A stretch of 64,000 nucleotides of DNA from NCBI RefSeq assembly GCF_902374955.1, contig NZ_CABKRX010000094.1, positions 372,001 through 436,000 on the forward strand, in the 5' to 3' direction. Below, piece after piece: positions 1-7,182 of this stretch. The first letter of the stretch is position 1, and each line of letters begins with the position of its first letter. Under the pieces are notes generated by a model. The model searched no databases and had not been told where the DNA came from. It saw nothing but the letters and a program-made list of their open reading frames with translations. The position numbers were made by a program, and so were the translations under genes. The stretch comes from Bacillus massilioanorexius (GTDB lineage Bacteria > Bacillota > Bacilli > Bacillales > DSM-1321).

Positions 1-2
1 AT

Positions 3-1166
3 CCGAAAATCAAGCGCACGGTACTCGGACTTGTTTCTTCACTTGCGCAATACGATTCATTCGACGAAGGTGAGCTAATTGGCTCGTCTTTTTCTATTTC
101 GTGGGAAGCGCTAAACAGCTTTAAATTGGCGGAAGGTGCTACATGGTCCGAAGTTATCGACGGCACTGACACGCTCAACCTAAATCGCGCAGTCTTAACG
201 ATATGTAAGCGCCTGGAACACGAACTACCAGCGTTAGCTAATCCGTACACTAAACGCCTCTATGATCCGGCAACCGGCGGCAAAACGCTAGTAACAATTA
301 ACTTCGAGTCTATCGACCGTCCAATCTACGACGAAAATGGCGAAATTAGTGGCACGATAGGCGACGATGCAACCGAGTCATTTTTCGCAAGCAAGTCAGG
401 CTATGAGCCGACGCCGTTTCTCGCCTGGTTTCGCGCTGAGAGGCATAATTTTCTGACCGCGCGCCAAAACGAGTTCCTCGACGATATGACGAGCGTGTTG
501 TTCGCAAAGGATAGCGATTATGTAGAAGAGCGCGACTTCGCTGAAATAGTCGGAATGCAGCCACGCGACCTTGACCGCATGAAGAAGCGAATCAAAGAGC
601 GCACATTGAAAGCGTGGGGAGAGCGTCCAGAGTCGAAGTTGAGCAGACGTACCTTCACGTTGAAGGAGAGTTTAACTAGTTTACGAGAGTTTGTGGCTAT
701 CGCAGAATCAGACGAAAACCTGGCGGAACAGAACGCGCAATTATCGGAATGGATTCGTAGGCAGGAACGCTGGCATGGCGAAGATATTACCGACCGTATC
801 TATGACGTTTTTGCCGGTGATTCGAAGGCTACGAGAGGTTTTAGTGCGTTCCTCGGCGGTAAGGTTGCGGTACTAGAATCGAGCGTATTATATAAGGTTT
901 ACGACGTGATTTTGACGGAGATTGAGCGAATAGAGGATGAGATTGAGCGCGATAGAAAAACCGAGCCAAAGTCGTTACGTTCAACGGAGATGACGCCGGA
1001 GTTAATGGCGCGAATGGAAGCGCACAAGGAGTTTAAGAGAACGCAGCCTTGCCTAGTTTATGGCGTGAAAGGAGAGGTTCAGCGTGAACTTCAGTATGAG
1101 CCGAAGGAATACAAGGTAATGTCGCTTAATGCTAACGGGATGGCGTATGATTTGCGAGAAAGTTAA
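3..1166 (+). CDS. Phage protein of unknown function, 5' end outside window
   Basis: The reading frame is open from the first bases of the window, so the N terminus is missing and the internal TTG at 126 is probably not the true start. The visible 388 residues are hydrophilic with no membrane segment or signal peptide. Around window residues 170-210 there is a helix-rich stretch with a short helix-turn-helix-like segment (EIVGMQPRDLDRMKKRIKE) that faintly recalls sigma region 4 or replication initiators, and the C-terminal third is rich in E/R helices. I do not recognise the family. It precedes the intergenic repeats at 1273-1434 and the HNH gene, the usual place for late-regulation or replication genes in such phages, but this is context only. 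Confidence 0.75.
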   Translation, partial: PKIKRTVLGLVSSLAQYDSFDEGELIGSSFSISWEALNSFKLAEGATWSEVIDGTDTLNLNRAVLTICKRLEHELPALANPYTKRLYDPATGGKTLVTINFESIDRPIYDENGEISGTIGDDATESFFASKSGYEPTPFLAWFRAERHNFLTARQNEFLDDMTSVLFAKDSDYVEERDFAEIVGMQPRDLDRMKKRIKERTLKAWGERPESKLSRRTFTLKESLTSLREFVAIAESDENLAEQNAQLSEWIRRQERWHGEDITDRIYDVFAGDSKATRGFSAFLGGKVAVLESSVLYKVYDVILTEIERIEDEIERDRKTEPKSLRSTEMTPELMARMEAHKEFKRTQPCLVYGVKGEVQRELQYEPKEYKVMSLNANGMAYDLRES

Positions 1167-1272
1167 AATGTAATTACTTCTAAAAGTTCGCGTTTTGTAT
1201 CTATGTATTATGAAGGGGAATTTACACGAATATTTAACGAAAAGTTAGCGTTAATAGCCGAACTTTTGTGTG

Positions 1273-1434
1273 TTTAGTTACCTATATAGACGCCGAAAGA
1301 GGTAATTATATTTTATCTTATAGTGGATGGTCACAAATGAGCGTTTAGTCTGCTATATAGACGCCGAAAGAAGTTTTTTTATCACGTACTACCCAAAAGG
1401 CTAATTAGTCCGTTATATAAGCGCCGAGAATGCT
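1273..1434 (+). repeat. Three promoter-like repeats (TTAGT-N5-TATATA-RRCGCCGARA)
   Basis: Three imperfect copies of about 31 bp lie at 1273-1303, 1344-1374 and 1404-1434, spaced 71 and 60 bp apart. Each has TTAGT, five or so bases, TATATA, then a conserved RRCGCCGARA tail. Copies two and three run into a T tract. A hairpin is possible in copy two only, so the conserved unit is more likely a DNA site or promoter element than an RNA structure. They occupy a 418-bp gap without genes upstream of the HNH gene. Confidence 0.75.
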
Positions 1435-1523
1435 TTTTTTATTTTTTTGTCCATCTGATTTTCGAGTACAAACTTATCCAATATCTAATATATCATACCG
1501 CAATTCAATAGTAAATACGCAGA

Positions 1524-1554
1524 GTCACGGAATTTTTTTTTCGTGGCTTTTTTT
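1524..1554 (+). terminator. Intrinsic terminator before the HNH gene
   Basis: GTCACG at 1524-1529 pairs with CGTGGC at 1542-1547 (one G-U pair) and is followed by seven T residues. The loop is itself T-rich. It separates the repeat region from the HNH gene, whose ribosome site starts about 15 bp later. Confidence 0.6.
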
Positions 1555-1584
1555 GCGTTGTCCAAAATTTAGGAGGTAATTTAA

Positions 1585-2517
1585 ATGAATCTAATTCAAA
1601 GTAGAGACGGTAACTGGTACGACGAAATGGGAACGGAGCTTATTCACATTCCAAAAACGCGTAAATGTGAGCACTTATTGGACGAGGCTGGCGAAGTTGT
1701 GGCGAAACGTTGCGGAGGGCTGTGCGGTGAAATGTTGCCGATAGATAGTTTTAATAGATGTTCGAAGGGGTTCGCAAAGAAACGATCATACTGCAAGGCA
1801 TGTGAGCGCAACAGAAAGGCAGCTAATAGTAGGGGCGAGAATGTGTACGGCGAACAAAAACGTCCAATCAAACCGAAAGCTGAGCGTGAGTACGATGAGC
1901 ACGGCGTTTGCATACGGAAGGTCTGTCCAAGCTGCGAACAATGGCGCGATCGTGCTGATTATTACGAGCAATCCGGAGCTGCTGACGGTCTAGGAACGGA
2001 ATGTCGTAGCTGTGTAAGAGTAACTATGCACATAGCTGTCGCAAAAGACCCGGAAAGGTATAAAACTTACGGTCACAATAGACGCGCAAAAGAGGCGGCT
2101 TTGCCTGGCGATTTATCGGACGAGCAGTGGAAGTCAGCGCTTGGTTACTTTGACGATGCTTGCGCGTTAACGGGTGAAACAGAGGACTTGCATCTGGAAC
2201 ATGCGATACCAATTGCGATAGGTCACGCAGGGACCGTGGAATGGAATTGTTATCCGATGGATGGATCGTTAAATTGCTCAAAATCAGCGTCAAACTTGTT
2301 CGAATGGGCGAAGGGACGCAAAGACATCGATAAGCCGAAGTTTAATAGATTAATAACGTTCTTGGCGGACCGATGCGGCTTAACAGTCGACGAATATCGA
2401 GCCTTCTACTACTGGTGCTTCGCCAACCCACGACTAACAGTTTCCGAAATTGAGGCGGACGGAGCAGACGATTCATTGACGATGTGGAAACGCAAAAATA
2501 CCGAATGTATGGCATAA
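1585..2517 (+). CDS. HNH endonuclease with N-terminal zinc-finger cysteine pairs
   Basis: The 310-residue protein starts with ATG behind AGGAGG. Its N-terminal half has four CxxC-like pairs (C43/C47, C70/C73, C114/C117, C140/C143), suggesting two zinc fingers. The C-terminal part contains an HNH-type core: a CALTG turn at 193-197, LEH at 204-206, then N221 and an LNCSKS segment at 229-234. HNH proteins near terminase genes in cohesive-end phages assist DNA packaging or nick at cos, and others are free-standing homing enzymes. Position before the terminase small subunit fits a packaging role, but the intervening regulator and iterons leave a mobile nuclease possible. The HNH assignment is firm; the biological role is inferred. 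Confidence 0.85.
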   Translation: MNLIQSRDGNWYDEMGTELIHIPKTRKCEHLLDEAGEVVAKRCGGLCGEMLPIDSFNRCSKGFAKKRSYCKACERNRKAANSRGENVYGEQKRPIKPKAEREYDEHGVCIRKVCPSCEQWRDRADYYEQSGAADGLGTECRSCVRVTMHIAVAKDPERYKTYGHNRRAKEAALPGDLSDEQWKSALGYFDDACALTGETEDLHLEHAIPIAIGHAGTVEWNCYPMDGSLNCSKSASNLFEWAKGRKDIDKPKFNRLITFLADRCGLTVDEYRAFYYWCFANPRLTVSEIEADGADDSLTMWKRKNTECMA

Positions 2518-2610
2518 GAGGAAGTAAGGAAGCACGGCGCGTCAAACTACGCGATTTTAGGCGGTGTGTGTATGGCGCGCAGTTAATTTAAAACAAGGGA
2601 GCGACGCGGA

Positions 2611-2787
2611 ATGAATGAATTTTATTATTGCTACTCTATTAAACTTCAAACCTTTATAAAAGCGAAGGGATTTCGATATATTTGCGCCGGACTTAACGAG
2701 AATACAATGCGCAAGTTTTGGCTGTACAAGCGAACTGATGAATTGCATGCGGTGTTAGATGAATGGGCAAAAAGTAAGCCCGATTAA
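2611..2787 (+). CDS. Small DUF5659-like phage protein (58 aa)
   Basis: A 58-residue reading frame starts with ATG nine bases after GGGAG. The sequence has the pattern FYYCYS at residues 4-9, RYIC at 22-25, then a FWLYKRTDEL segment at 36-45, and resembles the small DUF5659 proteins of bacillus phages. No function is established for that family. It lies between the HNH gene and the winged-helix regulator, on the same strand. The aromatic and cysteine-rich N terminus and compact size suggest a small folded accessory protein. The family call rests on recalled resemblance, not on a search. Confidence 0.65.
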   Translation: MNEFYYCYSIKLQTFIKAKGFRYICAGLNENTMRKFWLYKRTDELHAVLDEWAKSKPD

Positions 2788-2836
2788 TTTAAGTAGATTG
2801 ACGTTAATTTAAACCCTTATAAATGGAGGAATATGA

Positions 2837-3313
2837 ATGAATAACGAAAGATACCCTTTTCAAATAACCGAATACTACTCGCCAGGACTAAACAGTCTTA
2901 AGCGTGTTTATACGCAACACCCGAAATTTAGTGGAAATGAACGCTTGATTTACGAGCTTCTATTCGACTACTGGAATCCGGATCAAGGCTACGCATTTCC
3001 AACGATTAGTCAACTTGCGATTGAGTCAGGACTCGGTGAGTCGACGGTTAAGAGAAGCATCGCGAAATTGAAGGAGCTGGACCTATTAGACGTGCGCGGG
3101 TCTGACGTAGCTAGTAACAATGTTTACATCGTAAAGAAGCCCGTAACAACAATCGAGGAGCTTGTCGCAAAGTTTCCTGAAGTAGTGGCGCATATGGAAC
3201 AGCGTGTAGCTAGTATAAAAGGTCGTGAAGCTAGCGATAGGCAACGATTAAAGGACAGCGCCAAAAAGCCGAAAGAGGTTGCGCAAGTGGCCGTTGATGA
3301 CTTCGATTGGTAG
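2837..3313 (+). CDS. Helix-turn-helix (HTH_36-like) DNA-binding protein
   Basis: This 158-residue protein starts with ATG behind GGAGG. Residues about 30-95 form a winged helix: an N-terminal helix ERLIYELLFDYW, then FPTISQLAIESGLGESTVKR as the helix-turn-helix and LKELDLLDVRG as the wing. This is the HTH_36 or replication-initiator-like fold seen in phage and plasmid proteins. The C-terminal third is charged and probably flexible. Four TTGATACGT iterons lie immediately downstream, three of them spaced exactly 23 bp apart, so the protein is a natural candidate to bind them, either to control the terminase operon or to act as a replisome organiser. The DNA-binding fold is well supported; the target is inferred from adjacency. 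Confidence 0.8.
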   Translation: MNNERYPFQITEYYSPGLNSLKRVYTQHPKFSGNERLIYELLFDYWNPDQGYAFPTISQLAIESGLGESTVKRSIAKLKELDLLDVRGSDVASNNVYIVKKPVTTIEELVAKFPEVVAHMEQRVASIKGREASDRQRLKDSAKKPKEVAQVAVDDFDW

Positions 3314-3314
3314 A

Positions 3315-3534
3315 GGTCAGTTCATTTTGATACGTAGGGTGAGGTCAAATTGATACGTAGGGGTAGGTCATTTTGATACGTTAAATAAATATACGTAAAT
3401 AAACTTACTTAAATAAATATACAATTACAACTTCGCTCGTAAACTCGCTCGTTGTATCTATGTTATATTATCGCAAATGATTATGAGATAAAAGATATGA
3501 AATATACACCTACGGGTCATTTTGATACGTAGGG
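3315..3534 (+). repeat. Iterons TTGATACGT flanking an AT-rich tract
   Basis: The core TTGATACGT occurs at 3327-3335, 3350-3358, 3373-3381 and 3522-3530. The first three cores are exactly 23 bp apart, and all four sit in a longer context GGTCA-(A/T)TTTGATACGTAGGG with small differences. Between copies three and four is an AT-rich tract with TAAATAAATATAC repeats and two CGCTCG words. Copy four abuts the ribosome site of the terminase small subunit. The layout fits either a phage replication origin with an unwinding region or a multi-site operator. Confidence 0.85.
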
Positions 3535-3550
3535 TTAGGAGGAATGAACG

Positions 3551-3940
3551 ATGGCACTTAAAACACTTGGCACCGAACATTGGATCGCTATTAAATACTT
3601 AGCGCAACCTAAGAAAGGCGGTCTTACGTTTAAGCAAATCGCAGACGAATGCGGCGTCCACGTTAATACTATTGATAATTGGCGCAAAGACCCATTGTTC
3701 GAACGAGAGCTGAAGCGTGAAATCATGCGTAAAACAGTCGATAGGTTGCCGGAGATAATGGAATCAATTCCGAATCACATTATCAAGGACGGTAACGCAG
3801 CGCTATTTAAAACGTTGTTGCAGGCTAACGACATGCTGACGGATAGAGTCGAGGTTAGCAGCGGGAATAGTGACGGACAGTCGATCGAGGATATTAAGGC
3901 GAAGATTGCACGTTATAAGGGCGATTCCACAAGCGAGTAA
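3551..3940 (+). CDS. Terminase small subunit (phBC6A51-type, HTH)
   Basis: The 129-residue protein begins with an insertion-element-like helix-turn-helix (GLTFKQIADECGVHVNTIDN, residues 24-43) followed by WRKDPLF, the typical start of small terminase subunits of the phBC6A51 kind. The helical middle would mediate ring assembly and the acidic C terminus would contact the large subunit. ATG at 3551 is preferred because an upstream ATG at 3544 opens a frame that stops after five codons. The gene lies after the iterons, with the fourth iteron overlapping its leader, and about 1.4 kb before the large subunit. An HTH transcription factor is the alternative, but the gene order supports terminase. 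Confidence 0.8.
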   Translation: MALKTLGTEHWIAIKYLAQPKKGGLTFKQIADECGVHVNTIDNWRKDPLFERELKREIMRKTVDRLPEIMESIPNHIIKDGNAALFKTLLQANDMLTDRVEVSSGNSDGQSIEDIKAKIARYKGDSTSE

Positions 3941-4379
3941 AGTTGCGCACATATAATATGAAGGAAATAGGTGCAGCGGAATGTGAAACGTTGTGAATGA
4001 CGACTATTACATCGGTTGCGCCTGCCTGGCGCGTGACCCCTCGAACTTTTCAGACGGGTAGTTATCGTTATGCATTATCTTATACATTATCGCTAATCAT
4101 TGGCGGACATGCAAACGTTGATATGACGGCATCTATAACGATGTATAATTGCGCTAGTCATTCGATAATATGCCGAGGTAGCTTGAGCGTTGTAACAGCG
4201 CTGTTCGTGGCGAATGGTGAACTTAACACAATGTGATACTGTTAAATTCGTTATGCAGTCGATAGAATAGCGTATACATCGCGAACCCCGGCAAAGGGGG
4301 GCGCCCCATCAAAAACGCTACATCTAGTGCGTTTTAAATCCGCGAATCAAATTTAACTTTCGAAAAGGGAGCGATATTG
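3941..4379 (+). other. 439-bp gap with no supported gene; GC-rich palindrome (cos candidate)
   Basis: No convincing gene was found here. A 79-codon frame at 3997-4236 lacks a ribosome site and has unusual composition. The striking element is at 4286-4307: CCCCGG, a short spacer, then a G tract running into the perfect 10-bp palindrome GGGGCGCCCC at 4298-4307. Such a GC-rich symmetric site between terminase subunits in a phage that also carries an HNH protein is a plausible cohesive-end cleavage site. It is not demonstrated, and a replication or regulatory hairpin is equally compatible with the bases. Confidence 0.4.
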
Positions 4380-4601
4380 ATGATTGGTATAATTATAGCA
4401 GTAATCTTAACGTTTATTTTATATTTAGCAATTTACGAAGGTATTGCGTTAGGTATCGTTTGGGTCATAAATACGGTAGCCGACACGTCAATTAGTTACG
4501 GAATTGTGGGAGGTATTATATTCGCTCTATGGTTCGCGGTACTCCTAATTAATGCACTCGCTACTTACGGAGCTTATTCGCAAACTAAACGTAGGTTTTA
4601 G
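4380..4601 (+). CDS. Small phage membrane protein, two helices (73 aa)
   Basis: ATG at 4380 is chosen over the TTG immediately before it because AAGGGAG lies seven to eight bases upstream of the ATG. The protein has two hydrophobic stretches, about residues 2-28 and 38-62, and ends with a short basic tail (SQTKRRF). No catalytic motif is seen and the family is not recognised. Its size and two-helix shape resemble holins or superinfection-exclusion proteins, but the phage already has an XhlA/XhlB pair in its lysis module. Position between terminase small subunit and the antisense recombinase makes it accessory. Membrane localisation is well supported; the function is unknown. Confidence 0.7.
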   Translation: MIGIIIAVILTFILYLAIYEGIALGIVWVINTVADTSISYGIVGGIIFALWFAVLLINALATYGAYSQTKRRF

Positions 4602-4712
4602 GCGGGAAATTAAAGGCTGAGAGACGTTTTAATCAACTCCGAGTGTATTCGTATTAGCAACGCCAATAAGCGCTATTTCAACGCAAAAAATAAGCGCCAC
4701 ATAAAGGGCGCC

Positions 4713-5264
4713 TTAAAGGTTAATATTCGCATATACTTCGTCGATACTATCTTGGTTAATACCGATGTATTTAAGCGTAATAGATTGCGCAGAATGGTTG
4801 AAAATCGACTGCAGCAGCGCAATATCAACGCCTTTTTTATACGCGTGATAGCCGAATGTTTTGCGGAGCGTATGAGTACCAATTGCGCCAATTTTGTCGG
4901 CAATGCCAGCGCGTTCGGCTGCGGCGTTAAGTACTTGGTAGGCTGCGACACGGCTGATCGGCTTGTTGTTGCCTTTACGCGACTTAAATACGTACTCATC
5001 GTCGCTAGCAGTTGCCGGTATTAAATCCGCAACGGCTTTTTTAATAGTGTCGTTGAATATAAAGCGTTTAGGCTTGCGAGTTTTTGTTTCTTGTACGACG
5101 ATTGAGTCTTTGTTGCGAATGTCGCCGACTTTTAACGTCAGGATATCGCTAATACGCAAGCCGGAATTAATTCCGTAAGTGAAAAGCAGTAAATCGCGCC
5201 CGTGAAGGGCTTTTTTCATTGCGCTAATATGACGTGTGTCGCGGATTGGTTCAACGGTATTCAT
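4713..5264 (-). CDS. Minimal tyrosine recombinase, catalytic domain only
   Basis: This 183-residue protein is the only phage gene on the minus strand in the window. It consists of the tyrosine-recombinase catalytic domain without the N-terminal arm- and core-binding domains. Catalytic residues are visible: Arg in GLRISD (about residue 36), the HTLR box (H and R at about 135-138), His in FNHS (about 159) and Tyr in LKYIG (about 168). Small recombinases of this kind sit next to terminase in phBC6A51-like prophages. It may resolve or invert DNA or act with a partner; whether it is the lysogenic integrase is unclear, because that gene would normally be near the left end. A host homologue at 48398-48961 has lost two of these residues. 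Confidence 0.85.
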   Translation of the reverse strand: MNTVEPIRDTRHISAMKKALHGRDLLLFTYGINSGLRISDILTLKVGDIRNKDSIVVQETKTRKPKRFIFNDTIKKAVADLIPATASDDEYVFKSRKGNNKPISRVAAYQVLNAAAERAGIADKIGAIGTHTLRKTFGYHAYKKGVDIALLQSIFNHSAQSITLKYIGINQDSIDEVYANINL

Positions 5265-5326
5265 ACGAACAACTCCTATAACGAATTTATCTTAATTTTC
5301 AATATGTTAAATTAATAATAACGCTA

Positions 5327-7165
5327 TTGGAAACGATTGTCAAACGTAAAATACATAAAATTGGAAAGGGGGAGGTCACTATCGCATGGGTTAACAGTAG
5401 ATGGCTCGGACGAGCAGAGCGTGGCGAGCTTATTGACACACTTACGGAATTAGTTGACGAGATGGTAAAACAAGAACAAGCCGGATCATTGGCGCCCGAA
5501 GAGTACGAAGAACTTGCGCTAAATATCGACGAGCTCGAACGCTTAAGACGAATTCACCGCGCGGAAGTTGACCTACTCTATTTCTCGCATGAATATTTTT
5601 CAGAAGTAAGAAACGAAGGCAACGCAGGAAATTGGGACGGTTTCGACTTAGCAGATGTAAGCGACGCAGCACAGTTCCACCGAGAGATATGTTCAGATAT
5701 TGACGAAGTATCAAACGTAAATACTAACGAAAAACTAGTTGAAGCTGCGCCACGTTCACACGGAAAAAGTTCGTATCTAAGTAAAGCAACTCCACTGCGT
5801 GAGGTAGTTTATCGCAAACGTAAATACATTATCATCATATCTGAAACGCCCTCAGTTTCGGTACCAAACTTGGAATGGATTGCGGGGCAGTTGAAGACGA
5901 ACACGAAGCTCCGAGAAGATTTCGGGCCATTACTTTCGCCAAAACAACAGATTAATCCGAAAGATAATAGCTCCGAGTTTATCGCCTGGGAAGATCAGGG
6001 CGCCGACTTACCGCCGAAGCTGTTAACACTCGTTCAAGCGGCATCGACAGGTCAAGCGCTACGTGGTCGAAATTGGAACGGTACGCGACCGGACTTAATT
6101 ATCGGTGATGACTTAGAGGATATAAAAACGAACGCAGCTACGAAAGAGTTGCGAGAGAAATTGCGCGATTGGTTCAGTCAAACAGTAATGCCACTCGGCG
6201 ACCCAAAAGGTAAACGTACGGCATTTATCATAATGGGAACGGTAGTGCATGAAGATAGTTTACTAAACGATTTGCTTCATAATCGTGCGGACTTTAAGTC
6301 GAAGAAATATCGAGCTATCATCGAAGACCCTTTACGCATGGACTTATGGGACGAATGTAAGTCGATTTACCAAAGCGACCAAATAGCTGTCAACGAGCGC
6401 GAAGCCAAAGCGCGTGAATTTTACGAAGCGAATCGCGAGCTTATGGACGAAGGTGCAATCGTACTATGGGAAGAGGTGCAGCCAATTTGGCGCTTAATGA
6501 CTTGGAAGTGGGCCAACGGTTCGAAGGCGTTTAACACCGAGTACCAAAACGAGCCGAGAGACGAAGAGTCGCAAATATTCAATCCTAATACATTTCAATA
6601 CTTCAGCGAATCTGATTTGTTGGATGAGTACGGTCGACAAATGCCATTGGATTTTTACGCGTTTTGGGACGTAGCAATGGGCAAAAGTTCGCGCTCAGAT
6701 TATAACGCTATAGTAACTATCGCTAGAAACCGAATGACTGGCGTAATTTATATTATAGACGCATGGGCGAAGAAATGTCCGGCACACGAAGCGCTTAATG
6801 TCGCAGTAGATAAAATTAAAGAGTATGAGCATAAAATTTTCGCTGTTGAAACGATTGGCGCAGGTCATGACTTCTACAGACAATTGCGCGACAGATTAGC
6901 TAAAGAAAAAGTTTATAGTACGAAATTAAAGCCGATTGCACATCACGGAGCAAATAAAGAAAAGCGTATTGAAGCGCTAGAGCCGATGTGTGAAAACGGC
7001 TTTTTGCGTTTCCAAAAACGACAAGGTTTATTAATCGAACAGCTCGAACAATTTCCTGGCGGAAGGCATGACGATTTAGCTGACGCAACTGCCGGAGTTG
7101 TCAGCGTTATTGGTGGCGGAGGTAGACCACGTAAAACATTTAGATATAAGCCACGCGGCTTGTAA
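5327..7165 (+). CDS. Terminase large subunit (ATPase and nuclease)
   Basis: The protein packages DNA into the prohead. Walker A (APRSHGKSS, about 141-149) and Walker B (LIIGDDLED, about 257-265) mark the N-terminal ATPase. The C-terminal RNase H-like nuclease shows an Asp in FWDVAMGKSS (about 445), an acidic residue in AVETIGAG (about 505) and DDLAD near residue 590. Length of about 612 residues is normal. The start is uncertain: TTG at 5327 has no ribosome site, while a strong GGGGGAGG at 5368-5375 is followed in frame by ATC at 5381 rather than ATG, GTG or TTG. The portal follows after 17 bp. Confidence 0.93.
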   Translation: METIVKRKIHKIGKGEVTIAWVNSRWLGRAERGELIDTLTELVDEMVKQEQAGSLAPEEYEELALNIDELERLRRIHRAEVDLLYFSHEYFSEVRNEGNAGNWDGFDLADVSDAAQFHREICSDIDEVSNVNTNEKLVEAAPRSHGKSSYLSKATPLREVVYRKRKYIIIISETPSVSVPNLEWIAGQLKTNTKLREDFGPLLSPKQQINPKDNSSEFIAWEDQGADLPPKLLTLVQAASTGQALRGRNWNGTRPDLIIGDDLEDIKTNAATKELREKLRDWFSQTVMPLGDPKGKRTAFIIMGTVVHEDSLLNDLLHNRADFKSKKYRAIIEDPLRMDLWDECKSIYQSDQIAVNEREAKAREFYEANRELMDEGAIVLWEEVQPIWRLMTWKWANGSKAFNTEYQNEPRDEESQIFNPNTFQYFSESDLLDEYGRQMPLDFYAFWDVAMGKSSRSDYNAIVTIARNRMTGVIYIIDAWAKKCPAHEALNVAVDKIKEYEHKIFAVETIGAGHDFYRQLRDRLAKEKVYSTKLKPIAHHGANKEKRIEALEPMCENGFLRFQKRQGLLIEQLEQFPGGRHDDLADATAGVVSVIGGGGRPRKTFRYKPRGL

Positions 7166-7182
7166 TAACGGAGGTGTAGCAC

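Noticed and set aside
346..564. Antisense reading frame within the first gene, and other similar antisense frames in the phage genes
   Set aside because: They are shadows of the codon pattern of real genes and lack start signals.
1273..1434. CRISPR array
   Set aside because: Only three imperfect repeats with unequal spacers and no cas genes; the repeats look like DNA control sites.
3997..4236. 79-codon plus-strand reading frame between terminase small subunit and the membrane protein
   Set aside because: No ribosome site, no recognisable sequence pattern, and it lies in the region with the palindrome; probably chance.
4752..5024. Plus-strand reading frame opposite the phage recombinase
   Set aside because: Fully overlaps a recombinase with intact catalytic motifs; no ribosome site.
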